Part shown: one piece after another, positions 14,919 through 23,281 of the stretch
How positions within the stretch are numbered: position 1 is the stretch's first letter
Layout: each line of letters opens with the position of its first letter
Assembly (NCBI GenBank): GCA_035478255.1
Contig: DATIJV010000063.1
Location: forward strand, 1-23,381
Direction of reading: 5' to 3'
DNA from: DATIJJ01 sp035478255
GTDB taxonomy: Bacteria; Pseudomonadota; Gammaproteobacteria; DSM-16500
Length of the DNA: 23,381 bases
Program-made: the position numbers and the translations under genes
The notes under the pieces: generated by a model
Seen by the model: only the letters and a program-made list of their open reading frames with translations
Databases searched by the model: none
Told to the model about the DNA's origin: nothing

Positions 14919-16883
14919 ATGAAGGAACATAAAGAGTTAAAAAATGTTAGAGAACGCCGCTCTGCTATTCAAAAAAAATTAACTGAATCTGCAGCTAGGC
15001 TTACGCCGCTGCAACAACCTCTCTCTGCTGAAGAAATATTGGAAGCGCTCGAGCTAAAAGAAGCTGGCCAGTTTTTTTCAGCTGAAATACTCGCAAAGAA
15101 TATTGCCGCCTATCAAAAATTAAAGGTGACTCAGGAACAGGCGAAAATTCTAGCAAAAAATGCTTTAGAGATTTCTGAAAAATTTGCAGAAACAGATCGG
15201 GATATGTTTTTGCATCTTGAAACAGATTTTGGCCCGGATGAGACGAAAATTGCTGCCTTGCAATTGTTTGATGCAGAACACAAACAGGATTTGGAAATAT
15301 ATTCCCAGTTGCAGAAAGCTTTGCAGCATTTGAAAAATGAAGATCCTGCAATCAAAAAAAACTTTGATGATTTTTTGCAGAAACCGATAAACAAAACTGA
15401 AAAAATGAGTGATTATTTTGTTCTTCACGATAAAAAAGTAGTGAACAAAGGGTTTCTTTTCAGTTCAACGTCGCATGAATATTCTCTGCATTTTTCAGAA
15501 AACGCAAAATTATTGGAAACAAGAGTGACGGGATATCCTCAAAAAGTACGAGATATTCAAAATGCTCACGCTGCTGCTATTGAACTTTTAAATGAGAACA
15601 CGAATAGGCAGGAAAAAGAAGAGGCATTCTTTGAGAGCCAAATTGCAGCATGTGAAAAAAATTTTTCGGAAAGTAAAAAACATATTATAGATTATTTCGC
15701 AAAAAGCAAAATTCTGGTAGAGCGCATTGCGGAAAAAAATAATTTGGCACTGGAAGAAATTGATAAAATTAACACTGAAAAAAAAGCAATTTCAGAAAAA
15801 ATTACAGCTGCAAGCATTGGTTATACAAGTATTAAAAACGCCGATTCTGATTTAAAAACACTAAAAGATGTATCCCGAGAAATGGCAGTCAATATTTCTG
15901 AAATTGAACAAAGTATTTTTCTAAGAAATACAGCTGCAGAGAGTGCTTTTAGGGCGCTCAATAAAGCTACGAAATTGCGAAAAGCCGCCATACGAGCATT
16001 CGGTGAAGCAACGAGATGGTCTGAATTAATGACTGAAACAAAAAATGCAGGGCTTTTATTTAAAGCCTTGGATTTAGAATCACAAAATGCTTCATTAGAG
16101 CAGCTTCGTCTTGATAAAGAAGCATTAGACCAACGTATTCAACAAATGAGTGCAGCGGAAATCAAGCCTGTGCCGCAAGTTGATGTTCTGGCAAAAAAAC
16201 CTGCCGCGGATATTGCTCCTGAACCTGGAACAGATGAAGAAGCTATCGCCCGTTATCGTTTCGAAGCTTTATCATATTTTCTTTATTTGAAAGAAGAAGT
16301 GGATCGTCTATTAAAAAATTTTGCGGAAGAATGTATTGACCAGCCTTTTGATAAAAATAAATTTCATCAATTAGCGGATATTTTAGGATGTGAAAAAAAG
16401 GTTCCTGCGGTTTTAGCTTCGTTGACGGATTTATATGATTATAAAAATAATAAAGATAATAAAGATAATAAAGATCAAAAGCGCCGTCGTCTTGCTGCGG
16501 GAATTTTAGTGCATAGCGGGCAGGAAATTTTAAAAGACACTTTGTGTAAATATAGAGTTTTTACTAATTTACTTATTGAACACAAAGGCAGCGCTTCTCA
16601 GCAAAAAGAAATTTTTCTGAATAAATTACGCAAACCTGAAAATCAGAAAATTTTTGGCAAGCGCCGTGATAAATTTTTTATGGATTTTGCCAAAGCTTGC
16701 GGCATGACGGTTGCTGTGATATTGGGCGTGGCGACGGCAGGTGCTTTGGCGTATCATGTGACTTACAAAACATATCTGAATTTTTATGGAAAAAATTCAA
16801 CGCGTGCTCTGCAAGTTGCGAACAGTATTGAAGAACATGCACTTGAAATGAAAAAGTTTTCTCCTAGAAAAGTAGGGGGATAA
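14919..16883 (+). CDS. Unknown coiled-coil protein with C-terminal membrane segment (candidate effector)
   Basis: I do not recognise this 654-residue protein. It is rich in Lys, Glu and Ala, with long charged helices of coiled-coil character (especially about 220-400), an in-frame NKD tandem repeat (about 511-519), and a single hydrophobic segment at 597-616 (TVAVILGVATAGALAYHVTY). The 38-residue tail contains EEHALE, where Glu638, Glu639 and Glu643 resemble the E-block of Dot/Icm translocation signals. There is no signal peptide. The ATG at 14919 has TAAGGA eight bases upstream; the GTG just before it is less likely. It is preceded by a PmrA-like box and followed after 3 bp by a second coiled-coil gene. 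A secreted host-directed role is inference; a filament-like or structural protein is an alternative. Confidence 0.75.
   Translation: MKEHKELKNVRERRSAIQKKLTESAARLTPLQQPLSAEEILEALELKEAGQFFSAEILAKNIAAYQKLKVTQEQAKILAKNALEISEKFAETDRDMFLHLETDFGPDETKIAALQLFDAEHKQDLEIYSQLQKALQHLKNEDPAIKKNFDDFLQKPINKTEKMSDYFVLHDKKVVNKGFLFSSTSHEYSLHFSENAKLLETRVTGYPQKVRDIQNAHAAAIELLNENTNRQEKEEAFFESQIAACEKNFSESKKHIIDYFAKSKILVERIAEKNNLALEEIDKINTEKKAISEKITAASIGYTSIKNADSDLKTLKDVSREMAVNISEIEQSIFLRNTAAESAFRALNKATKLRKAAIRAFGEATRWSELMTETKNAGLLFKALDLESQNASLEQLRLDKEALDQRIQQMSAAEIKPVPQVDVLAKKPAADIAPEPGTDEEAIARYRFEALSYFLYLKEEVDRLLKNFAEECIDQPFDKNKFHQLADILGCEKKVPAVLASLTDLYDYKNNKDNKDNKDQKRRRLAAGILVHSGQEILKDTLCKYRVFTNLLIEHKGSASQQKEIFLNKLRKPENQKIFGKRRDKFFMDFAKACGMTVAVILGVATAGALAYHVTYKTYLNFYGKNSTRALQVANSIEEHALEMKKFSPRKVGG
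16449..16475 (+). repeat. 9-bp tandem repeat (three copies of AATAAAGAT)
   Basis: Three perfect head-to-tail copies of AATAAAGAT encode Asn-Lys-Asp three times inside the first coiled-coil gene, with a degenerate unit upstream. Because the unit is nine bases, gain or loss of copies would keep the reading frame and only change the length of a charged linker. Confidence 0.9.
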
Positions 16884-16886
16884 GAA

Positions 16887-18533
16887 ATGTTGAGCAGAAA
16901 GCCATTAAATGATTTACAGAATGCTCTATCTGATTTGCAAGAACTGAAAGAATTGAAGGAATTTGATTCTGTTTTGTCATCGGGTTTTATTAAAACATTT
17001 ACGCAAAGATCTGATATTGAAACTCTTGATGTTGAAGTAAAAAAAATTGTTGCATCAGAAGATTTTCCTGTCGTATTTCCCTGTCGGAAAAGAATTGCTT
17101 CACTAAAAGAAAACCTGCTGCTGGAGGCTCGCAGAATAGCAGAAGAAAATAAAATCTTTTTAGATAAATTAGATCGGGATATCGTTCTTGCCGAAGAAAA
17201 AATCAAGAAATTGAAAGAAGAAAATCAAAAATTGAATTATTTGCTTGATCAACAAGAAATGCTGTTGACACAGGCTGTGCATATTTCGGTAAATGATTTT
17301 AAAGCGTATGAGAAAAACGCAGCTGAAATTGTAAAAAATCAGGAAGCGGTTGAAGCGCAGCGCAAAAAAACCAATGAAGCAAAACAGGCTGCGGAAAGCA
17401 GCCTGTTTTTTGCACGTATATTTTTGAATGACGATAAACACTATTGTGGTACGCGTTATGCGGAATGTAAAAAGAAATATGTTGAGCAAGTTTATACTTC
17501 TTTTGAGAAAACAGTAAAAACCACCAGTCATTCTTTAGAAAAAAAATACACCGATAAAAAGACTGCGTTTGATCTGAAATTTGAAGAAGCAAAGCGTTTG
17601 TATGAAGCTAATGAAGCAGCGCATTATGCTGAATTTCCAGCACGGCAGCAAGAAATGGCAGAATCAAAAAAATTACAAGATACTGTGTTGCCGCTTTTTA
17701 AAAAACTGGATGAAGCATCAAAACTGTATGATGAAATTAGGCAATTAATTGATTCATTGCATGCTGTTTTCGAAGAAATGAAGCATGTTTCAAGCGTAGA
17801 AAAAGCGGAGCAGATGAGATTAAAATGGGAAAAAATTTCCAGACAGCTTAATGAAAATCGTTCTAAAGTTGCAATAATATTGCGAGATAAAGAATTTTCA
17901 TTTGTTGCTGATGATATCAAGAAAAGTAAAAATTTTGGTGAATTAAAACGAAAATTGGGCGTGTTAAGTGAGAATTTTTCGCAAAATGGCATGAAGGCCG
18001 GCCCGCTTGAAATAAAGCTTGCAAAAGATATCCCAGCTTTCTGTCAGGATTTAAAAAATAACGCTAAGGAAGATGAAAATAAGCGGATTTCTAAAATGCT
18101 CACCATTCTTAAAACCGCATTTGCCGATATTGAATATTGGCAGAAACAGGTTTCTTGTGCTGCCCGTTTTATGTTTTTCTTTACCACGGCCATGCCTGTA
18201 GGAATTGGTCAGATGCGAACTGAATTCAAAAATACTGGTGATGAAGCAACGCTTGCAATGAATATCTGTTTGATTGCAGAGGAGAGACTGTTTGAAAAAA
18301 CTTCCTCAGGTGAAAAAACAGAAAGATCCGTGTATGGCAGATCCGATCCGACGACAGAAATCTATTCAGCTCTTTATAAATTTCTGGAAAATGGCAAACT
18401 GGTCGTGACAGATGAGAAAATACAATATTTGCTAGATGTTTTGGAATTTGATATGTTTAGGCCGCTGAAAGGATTGAAAGCGCTTTACGCGTCTCCGCAA
18501 TTGGCTACTGCTTCACCAACTGTTTTATTTTAA
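16887..18533 (+). CDS. Unknown coiled-coil protein, second gene of the PmrA-box unit
   Basis: The 548-residue protein has no recognised domain. Heptad-like charged helices dominate (about 60-170 and 195-345). A C-terminal part (about 400-548) looks more globular and includes an aromatic stretch, FMFFFTTAMPVG, at about 428-439 that is too short and interrupted for a confident membrane helix. There is no signal peptide. The last residues (ASPTVLF) are hydrophobic, loosely like some Dot/Icm signals, but this is weak. It starts 3 bp after the upstream stop, with GGGGG about eight bases before the ATG, so it is surely cotranscribed. Its stop codon directly abuts the 137-bp cloverleaf repeat. Effector function is a hypothesis based on the neighbour's promoter and composition. 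Confidence 0.75.
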   Translation: MLSRKPLNDLQNALSDLQELKELKEFDSVLSSGFIKTFTQRSDIETLDVEVKKIVASEDFPVVFPCRKRIASLKENLLLEARRIAEENKIFLDKLDRDIVLAEEKIKKLKEENQKLNYLLDQQEMLLTQAVHISVNDFKAYEKNAAEIVKNQEAVEAQRKKTNEAKQAAESSLFFARIFLNDDKHYCGTRYAECKKKYVEQVYTSFEKTVKTTSHSLEKKYTDKKTAFDLKFEEAKRLYEANEAAHYAEFPARQQEMAESKKLQDTVLPLFKKLDEASKLYDEIRQLIDSLHAVFEEMKHVSSVEKAEQMRLKWEKISRQLNENRSKVAIILRDKEFSFVADDIKKSKNFGELKRKLGVLSENFSQNGMKAGPLEIKLAKDIPAFCQDLKNNAKEDENKRISKMLTILKTAFADIEYWQKQVSCAARFMFFFTTAMPVGIGQMRTEFKNTGDEATLAMNICLIAEERLFEKTSSGEKTERSVYGRSDPTTEIYSALYKFLENGKLVVTDEKIQYLLDVLEFDMFRPLKGLKALYASPQLATASPTVLF

Positions 18534-18670
18534 TACCTCCTTCCCCTTTCCCCTTCCTCCACAAAAAGCGTGTGGAGGAAGGGGGACGTTCTAATTTAGC
18601 ACATCTATATCGGAGCGTCCCCCTTCCTCCAAGTGTTTTTCTTGGAGGAAGGGGAAAGGGGAAGGAGGTA
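18534..18670 (+). repeat. Family-1 cloverleaf palindromic element, copy C, complete (137 bp)
   Basis: The outer stem is a perfect 20-bp inverted repeat (18534-18553 with 18651-18670). Inside, without any unpaired junction base, are three hairpins: left 18554-18580 (perfect 10-bp stem, loop AAAAGCG), central 18581-18623 (perfect 8-bp GGGGGACG/CGTCCCCC stem, 27-nt loop) and right 18624-18650 (perfect 10-bp stem, loop TGTTTTT). The element starts with TA and ends with TA, and occupies almost the entire gap between the second coiled-coil gene and dprA. The right terminus exposes AAGGAGGT, identical to the ideal Shine-Dalgarno. It encodes no protein. Confidence 0.95.
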
Positions 18671-18687
18671 TCAAAAAAAGGAGAACC

Positions 18688-19773
18688 ATGATTAATCACT
18701 GGCTCGCATTATCTCGACTCCCAGGCGTCGGTCCTGTCACCGCACGTTCCTGGCTCGAATATTTTAAAACAATAGAAAATTTATTTGCTGCATCAAACAC
18801 TGATTTGCAGGACATGGGCATTAATCCAAAACATATTCATTCATTAAAAAACATCAACTGGAAAATAATCGAGGATGATTTACTATGGTTTGAAAAAAAT
18901 AACTGTCACGTTATCGCACTTGACAGTCCCCATTATCCAGAATTGCTAAAAGAAATTCACGATCCTCCCATCGTTTTATATGCGAAAGGAAATATCAATA
19001 TTCTTAGCCAATCTCAGCTTGCGATTGTCGGTTCTCGTCATCCGACCGTAACGGGCAAAGAATTGGCCCACTATTTCGCGAAAGAATTGGCGCTTGCCGG
19101 TCTCACCATTACCAGTGGATTAGCGCTTGGGATTGACGCAGCGAGTCATCGCGGTGCGCTCGCATCTTCTGGTAAAACGATTGCTGTCCTCGGCACAGGA
19201 TTAAAGTTTATTTATCCGCGCTCCCATCAAAAACTGGCCGAAGATATCATCAAAGAAGACGGATTGTTAATTTCCGAATTTTCTCCAGAGACACCGCCCA
19301 AAGCCATACATTTCCCTATGCGAAATCGAATCATCAGCGGTTTGAGTCTGGGTGTGCTCGTCGTTGAAGCCGCTGTTCGAAGCGGCTCATTAATCACTGC
19401 ACGTTCTGCGCTTGAGCAAAATCGCGATGTGTTTGCGATTCCCGGCTCGATTAACAACCCATTAGCGCGCGGCTGTCATTTATTGATTCGCCAGGGCGCC
19501 AAGCTCGTTGAAACCGCTCAAGATATTTTAGAAGAGATTGGCATATCAATTCAGCCGCAAAAAGCTGGTGTTTCTTCCTCATTCACACAAGAACCTGTTG
19601 ACTTAGACCCCAAACTCCAGCGAGTATTAGCACAAATTGGTTATGAAGTAACCGCATTAGATGCTATTATCTTGCGCTCTGGATTGACGGCAAGTGAAGT
19701 TTCATCCATGCTGTTACCATTAGAATTAGAGGGTTACGTGCGCGCTGTGCCGGGAGGTTACATGCGTTTTTAA
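18688..19773 (+). CDS. dprA: DNA-processing protein DprA
   Basis: The 361-residue protein binds incoming single-stranded DNA during natural transformation and loads RecA. An N-terminal helix-hairpin-helix/SAM-like region (about 1-65, LPGVGPVTARSW) is followed by the DprA Rossmann fold (about 75-285) with GSRHPT (115-120), SGLALGIDAASHRGA (143-157), FPMRNRIISGLS (209-220) and RSGSLITA (231-238). A C-terminal winged-helix-like domain covers about 300-361. The ATG at 18688 has AAAGGAGA a few bases upstream. The gene starts only 17 bp after the family-1 repeat, so its promoter must lie inside or upstream of that element. smg and topA follow closely. Confidence 0.97.
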   Translation: MINHWLALSRLPGVGPVTARSWLEYFKTIENLFAASNTDLQDMGINPKHIHSLKNINWKIIEDDLLWFEKNNCHVIALDSPHYPELLKEIHDPPIVLYAKGNINILSQSQLAIVGSRHPTVTGKELAHYFAKELALAGLTITSGLALGIDAASHRGALASSGKTIAVLGTGLKFIYPRSHQKLAEDIIKEDGLLISEFSPETPPKAIHFPMRNRIISGLSLGVLVVEAAVRSGSLITARSALEQNRDVFAIPGSINNPLARGCHLLIRQGAKLVETAQDILEEIGISIQPQKAGVSSSFTQEPVDLDPKLQRVLAQIGYEVTALDAIILRSGLTASEVSSMLLPLELEGYVRAVPGGYMRF

Positions 19774-19787
19774 GTGCGAGAGGTATA

Positions 19788-20255
19788 ATGTTAGAAGTAT
19801 TGATGTTTCTTTTTGAAAACTACATGGATGGGAATATAGCATTAAAAATGGATAATGCAGATATCGTATCAGAGCTTGAAAAAATCGGTTTTGATCGTTA
19901 TGAAATTGATCGTGCTTTAAGTTGGCTGGCTGGCCTGGCTGAAATTCAAACTGCTGTATTATCAGGGCCTAAACTGACTTCTCTTGCGCTTCGTCACTAC
20001 CTTCCTGAGGAAAGTGAGCGCTTAGGGGTAGAAGGAAAAGGCTTTCTGCTATATTTAGAACAATTGAGTATTATAGACCCCATTACCCGTGAAATTGTGA
20101 TTGATCGTATTATGGCGCTTGATATCCGTGAAGTGGATGTGGCGCGTATTCGCTGGGTGGTGTTGATGGTCTTATTTAATCAACCTGATAAAAAATCTGC
20201 ATTATCTCTTTTACAAGATATGATATTGGCAGATGCGTTTGATGTTTTACACTAA
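19788..20255 (+). CDS. smg: Smg family protein (DUF494)
   Basis: The 155-residue protein matches the length and sequence style of Smg (157 residues in E. coli): an N-terminal MLEVLMFLFENYMD, an acidic middle, and a C-terminal RWVVLMVLFNQPD segment. Its biochemical role is not established. The conserved position between dprA and topA supports the call. The start has GAGAGG five bases upstream, 14 bp after the dprA stop. Confidence 0.93.
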   Translation: MLEVLMFLFENYMDGNIALKMDNADIVSELEKIGFDRYEIDRALSWLAGLAEIQTAVLSGPKLTSLALRHYLPEESERLGVEGKGFLLYLEQLSIIDPITREIVIDRIMALDIREVDVARIRWVVLMVLFNQPDKKSALSLLQDMILADAFDVLH

Positions 20256-20288
20256 CTTAGAACTCGCGTTTAAAGGAAGAATATTCCT

Positions 20289-22619
20289 ATGCCTAAAGCT
20301 AAATCGATCTCAAAAGTCAAAGCGCCGAAAAAAAATTTGGTCATTGTCGAATCGCCAGCGAAAGCCAAAACAATTAAAAAATATTTAGGAAAAGATTACG
20401 AAGTGCTGGCTTCTTATGGTCATGTTCGTGATTTATTGCCGAAAGAAGGGGCGGTGGATCCTGCGCATCATTTTGCAATGCGCTATGAGTTAATCGAAAA
20501 AAATGCAAAACATGTTGCTGCGATTGTAGCTTCGATGAAAAAAGCAGAAGCGCTTTATCTTGCAACTGACCCTGATCGCGAAGGCGAAGCCATTTCATGG
20601 CATGTTTATGAAGTGCTGCAGCAGAAAAAAGTATTAAAAGACAAACCCGTACATCGCGTAGTCTTTCATGAAATTACTCAATCGGCTGTGCAGGCGGCAC
20701 TTGATCACCCGCGTGCGATTTCCATGGAATTAGTGAACGCGCAGCAAGCCCGCCGTGCATTGGATTATCTCGTCGGATTTAATTTATCACCTTTGTTGTG
20801 GCGAAAAGTGCGCCGCGGGTTGTCGGCGGGGCGCGTGCAAAGTCCGGCATTACGCATGATTGCTGAGCGCGAAGAAGAAATTGAAAAATTTGTGACTCAG
20901 GAATATTGGGACATTATTGCAGAAACATCTGCAAAATCCCAAACATTCACCGCTAAGTTAATCAATTATAAAGGTGACAAGCTCGAACAATTTTCCATTA
21001 CGACTCTGACGCAAGCTGAAGCGATAAAAAAAGAATTGGAAGAATCAGCGAACGGTAAATTACGCGTGATTCGTGTTGAGAAAAAACAACGTAAGCGTAA
21101 TCCCGCTGCACCTTTTATTACGTCAACTTTACAGCAGGAAGCCGCGCGTAAATTAGGATTTACTGCGCAGCGTACCATGCGCACCGCACAGCAATTATAT
21201 GAAGGTATTGATACGGGCCAAGGTGCTGTGGGTTTGATTTCCTATATGCGTACTGATTCAGTGAATCTTGCGGCGGAAGCAGTTGCTGAAATTCGGCATT
21301 TAATCGGCGAACGTTATGGAAAAAATAATATTCCGGCGGAGCCCAGGATTTATAAAACCAAAGCTAAAAACGCTCAGGAAGCACATGAAGCCATTCGACC
21401 GACTTCGGTGATGCGTGTGCCTGACGCGTTAAAAGAATTTTTAAATCCAGAACAGTATAAATTATATGATTTAATTTGGAAGCGCACCGTTGCATCACAA
21501 ATGATTCACGCGACGATTGATACGGTTGCAGTGGATTTGGAATGCGGAGATAAAGGCTTATTTCGTGCGAATGGTTCGGTTGTCATCGACCCCGGCTTTA
21601 TGCTGGTTTATAAAGAAAGCGTGGATGATTCTAAAGCAGTGGATGATGATGAGCGCATGCTGCCTCCTTTGCAAGAAGGTGAATTTATTGATTTGAAAGC
21701 ATTAATTTGTAATCAACATTTTACCGAACCGCCGCCGCGTTATTCAGAAGCAACCTTAATTAAAGCATTGGAAGAACATGGTATTGGTCGTCCCTCAACC
21801 TATGCTGCTATTATTTATACTTTACAGCATCGCGAATATGTCGTGATGGATGCGAAACGTTTTAAACCGACGGATGTCGGCCGCATTGTTAATAAATTTT
21901 TAACCATGCATTTTACGCGTTATGTAGATTATGATTTTACAGCGAAACTGGAAGACGAATTGGATGAAATCTCACGCGGCGAAAAAGAATGGGTGCCTTT
22001 GCTCGGCGAATTTTGGCAGCCGTTCAAACATCAAGTCGATGAAGTCGCTGAAACGGTCAAGCGCAGTGATGTGACTCAGGAAGCGCTCGATGAAAAATGT
22101 CCTCAATGTGAAAAACCTTTATCGATCCGTTTGGGGCGTCATAGTCGTTTTATTGGTTGTACAGCTTATCCCGATTGTTCTTACACGCGCAGTCTGGATG
22201 AAGATAAAGACAGTGCTATTTCTGCGAATATCGTTGAGGGGCGTACTTGTCCGCAATGCAGCGGGCCATTATTGTTGAAAACCGGCCGTTATGGAAAATT
22301 TATTGGCTGCAGCAGTTATCCGAATTGCAAGTTTATTGAATCACTCAATAAACCCACGGATACAGGCGTGGATTGTCCTGAATGTCATCAAGGACATATG
22401 TTGAAGCGCAAATCTCGGCTGGGTAAAATATTTTATTCGTGTGAACGTTATCCCGATTGTAAATATGCTGTCTGGAATGAGCCGGTCGCACAAACCTGTC
22501 CTCAGTGCGCCTGGCCGATTTTGACGATCAAGACGACGAAGAGACGTGGAACAGAGCTGGTTTGCCCTCACAAACCGTGTGATTTTAGCAAGCCAATGAT
22601 TGATGATGAAGAAGCATAG
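20289..22619 (+). CDS. topA: DNA topoisomerase I (type IA)
   Basis: The 776-residue enzyme relaxes negative supercoils. It has the TOPRIM domain (LVIVESPAKAKTI near residue 20, and DPDREGE for Mg binding). The active-site YMRTDS has catalytic Tyr319, the same residue number as in E. coli. The SAGRVQSPALR and AHEAIRPTS motifs are also present. The C terminus carries four tetracysteine zinc ribbons, CPQC...C-x4-C types at about 605-630, 655-680, 695-725 and 737-765, in line with a somewhat shorter tail than the 865-residue E. coli enzyme. AAGGAAG lies nine bases before the ATG. The SPOR-domain gene follows after 6 bp. Confidence 0.97.
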   Translation: MPKAKSISKVKAPKKNLVIVESPAKAKTIKKYLGKDYEVLASYGHVRDLLPKEGAVDPAHHFAMRYELIEKNAKHVAAIVASMKKAEALYLATDPDREGEAISWHVYEVLQQKKVLKDKPVHRVVFHEITQSAVQAALDHPRAISMELVNAQQARRALDYLVGFNLSPLLWRKVRRGLSAGRVQSPALRMIAEREEEIEKFVTQEYWDIIAETSAKSQTFTAKLINYKGDKLEQFSITTLTQAEAIKKELEESANGKLRVIRVEKKQRKRNPAAPFITSTLQQEAARKLGFTAQRTMRTAQQLYEGIDTGQGAVGLISYMRTDSVNLAAEAVAEIRHLIGERYGKNNIPAEPRIYKTKAKNAQEAHEAIRPTSVMRVPDALKEFLNPEQYKLYDLIWKRTVASQMIHATIDTVAVDLECGDKGLFRANGSVVIDPGFMLVYKESVDDSKAVDDDERMLPPLQEGEFIDLKALICNQHFTEPPPRYSEATLIKALEEHGIGRPSTYAAIIYTLQHREYVVMDAKRFKPTDVGRIVNKFLTMHFTRYVDYDFTAKLEDELDEISRGEKEWVPLLGEFWQPFKHQVDEVAETVKRSDVTQEALDEKCPQCEKPLSIRLGRHSRFIGCTAYPDCSYTRSLDEDKDSAISANIVEGRTCPQCSGPLLLKTGRYGKFIGCSSYPNCKFIESLNKPTDTGVDCPECHQGHMLKRKSRLGKIFYSCERYPDCKYAVWNEPVAQTCPQCAWPILTIKTTKRRGTELVCPHKPCDFSKPMIDDEEA

Positions 22620-22625
22620 GCGATC

Positions 22626-23255
22626 ATGTCGAGAGATTATGCCAATAAAAATAGACGAAAACCTCGAGGCGAGAGCAGATTTGTTCTCGCAGGAATATTT
22701 GCTGTTGTTTGTTTGATTGGCGCAATCATTTACGCGTTTCATGTGCATGAGCAAACGGTTGCTGTCTGGATGAATCATGTTAAAACTCTGATGTCTCGAA
22801 AAAATAATTCCTCAGTTAAAACACCGCTGCCTTCAGCAGTTGCAGAAAACGATGAAATTAAATTTGATTTTTATACTGAGCTTCCGAATATGCAGGTCAA
22901 TCTTCCTGCACGTACAGAGACAAAACCATTTTCTATCAGCGTGCATAAACAAACATTGCCGCCAGTTAATTTGGCTGGGAAGATTGATGAGTCTATTCAG
23001 GCAGTTATGGCAGAGCAAGTTAAAAAACCCCCCTTGCAATTTATTGTGGAAATCGGTGAATTTAAAGATCGATTGAATGCAAGTCAATTGCGGCTTTCTT
23101 TGTTATTGGCAGGCATAGAAACAGAAGTGATTAAAACAGAGCAACAGACCTATCGGGTGCAGCTTGGGCCTTATGGCAGTGAGCGTCAGGCGAAATCTTC
23201 CCAGCGGCGCTTGAATAATAAGGGTTTTGAAAGCACAGTTAAAAAGCTGGATTAA
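22626..23255 (+). CDS. SPOR-domain (FtsN-like) membrane protein
   Basis: The 209-residue bitopic protein has a short basic cytoplasmic N terminus, one membrane helix (about 19-39), a low-complexity periplasmic linker (40-135) and a C-terminal SPOR domain (about 137-209, starting LQFIVEIGEF and including YRVQLGPYGSERQA). SPOR domains bind denuded peptidoglycan at the division septum, so a role in cell division or wall binding is likely. It is not clear whether this is FtsN itself; the length is short for FtsN, so no symbol is given. It starts 6 bp after topA and has no strong Shine-Dalgarno, which suggests coupling to topA. Confidence 0.9.
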   Translation: MSRDYANKNRRKPRGESRFVLAGIFAVVCLIGAIIYAFHVHEQTVAVWMNHVKTLMSRKNNSSVKTPLPSAVAENDEIKFDFYTELPNMQVNLPARTETKPFSISVHKQTLPPVNLAGKIDESIQAVMAEQVKKPPLQFIVEIGEFKDRLNASQLRLSLLLAGIETEVIKTEQQTYRVQLGPYGSERQAKSSQRRLNNKGFESTVKKLD

Positions 23256-23281
23256 ATATAGAACTCGTATTTTTTGTTTTT

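Noticed and set aside
16784..17206. Minus-strand frames in the two coiled-coil genes (also 15001-15428, 17169-17992)
   Set aside because: They are Ser/Phe/Leu-rich antisense images of Lys/Glu-rich codons, without start signals or recognisable domains.
18534..18670. Insertion sequence with TA target duplication
   Set aside because: Copy C starts and ends with TA, but copies B and D end in GGAGGTC or begin GACCTCC, so a TA duplication is not general, and no transposase is encoded in or near any copy.
22341..22778. 145-residue minus-strand frame across topA and the SPOR gene
   Set aside because: It runs antisense across two well-supported genes and shows no family resemblance.
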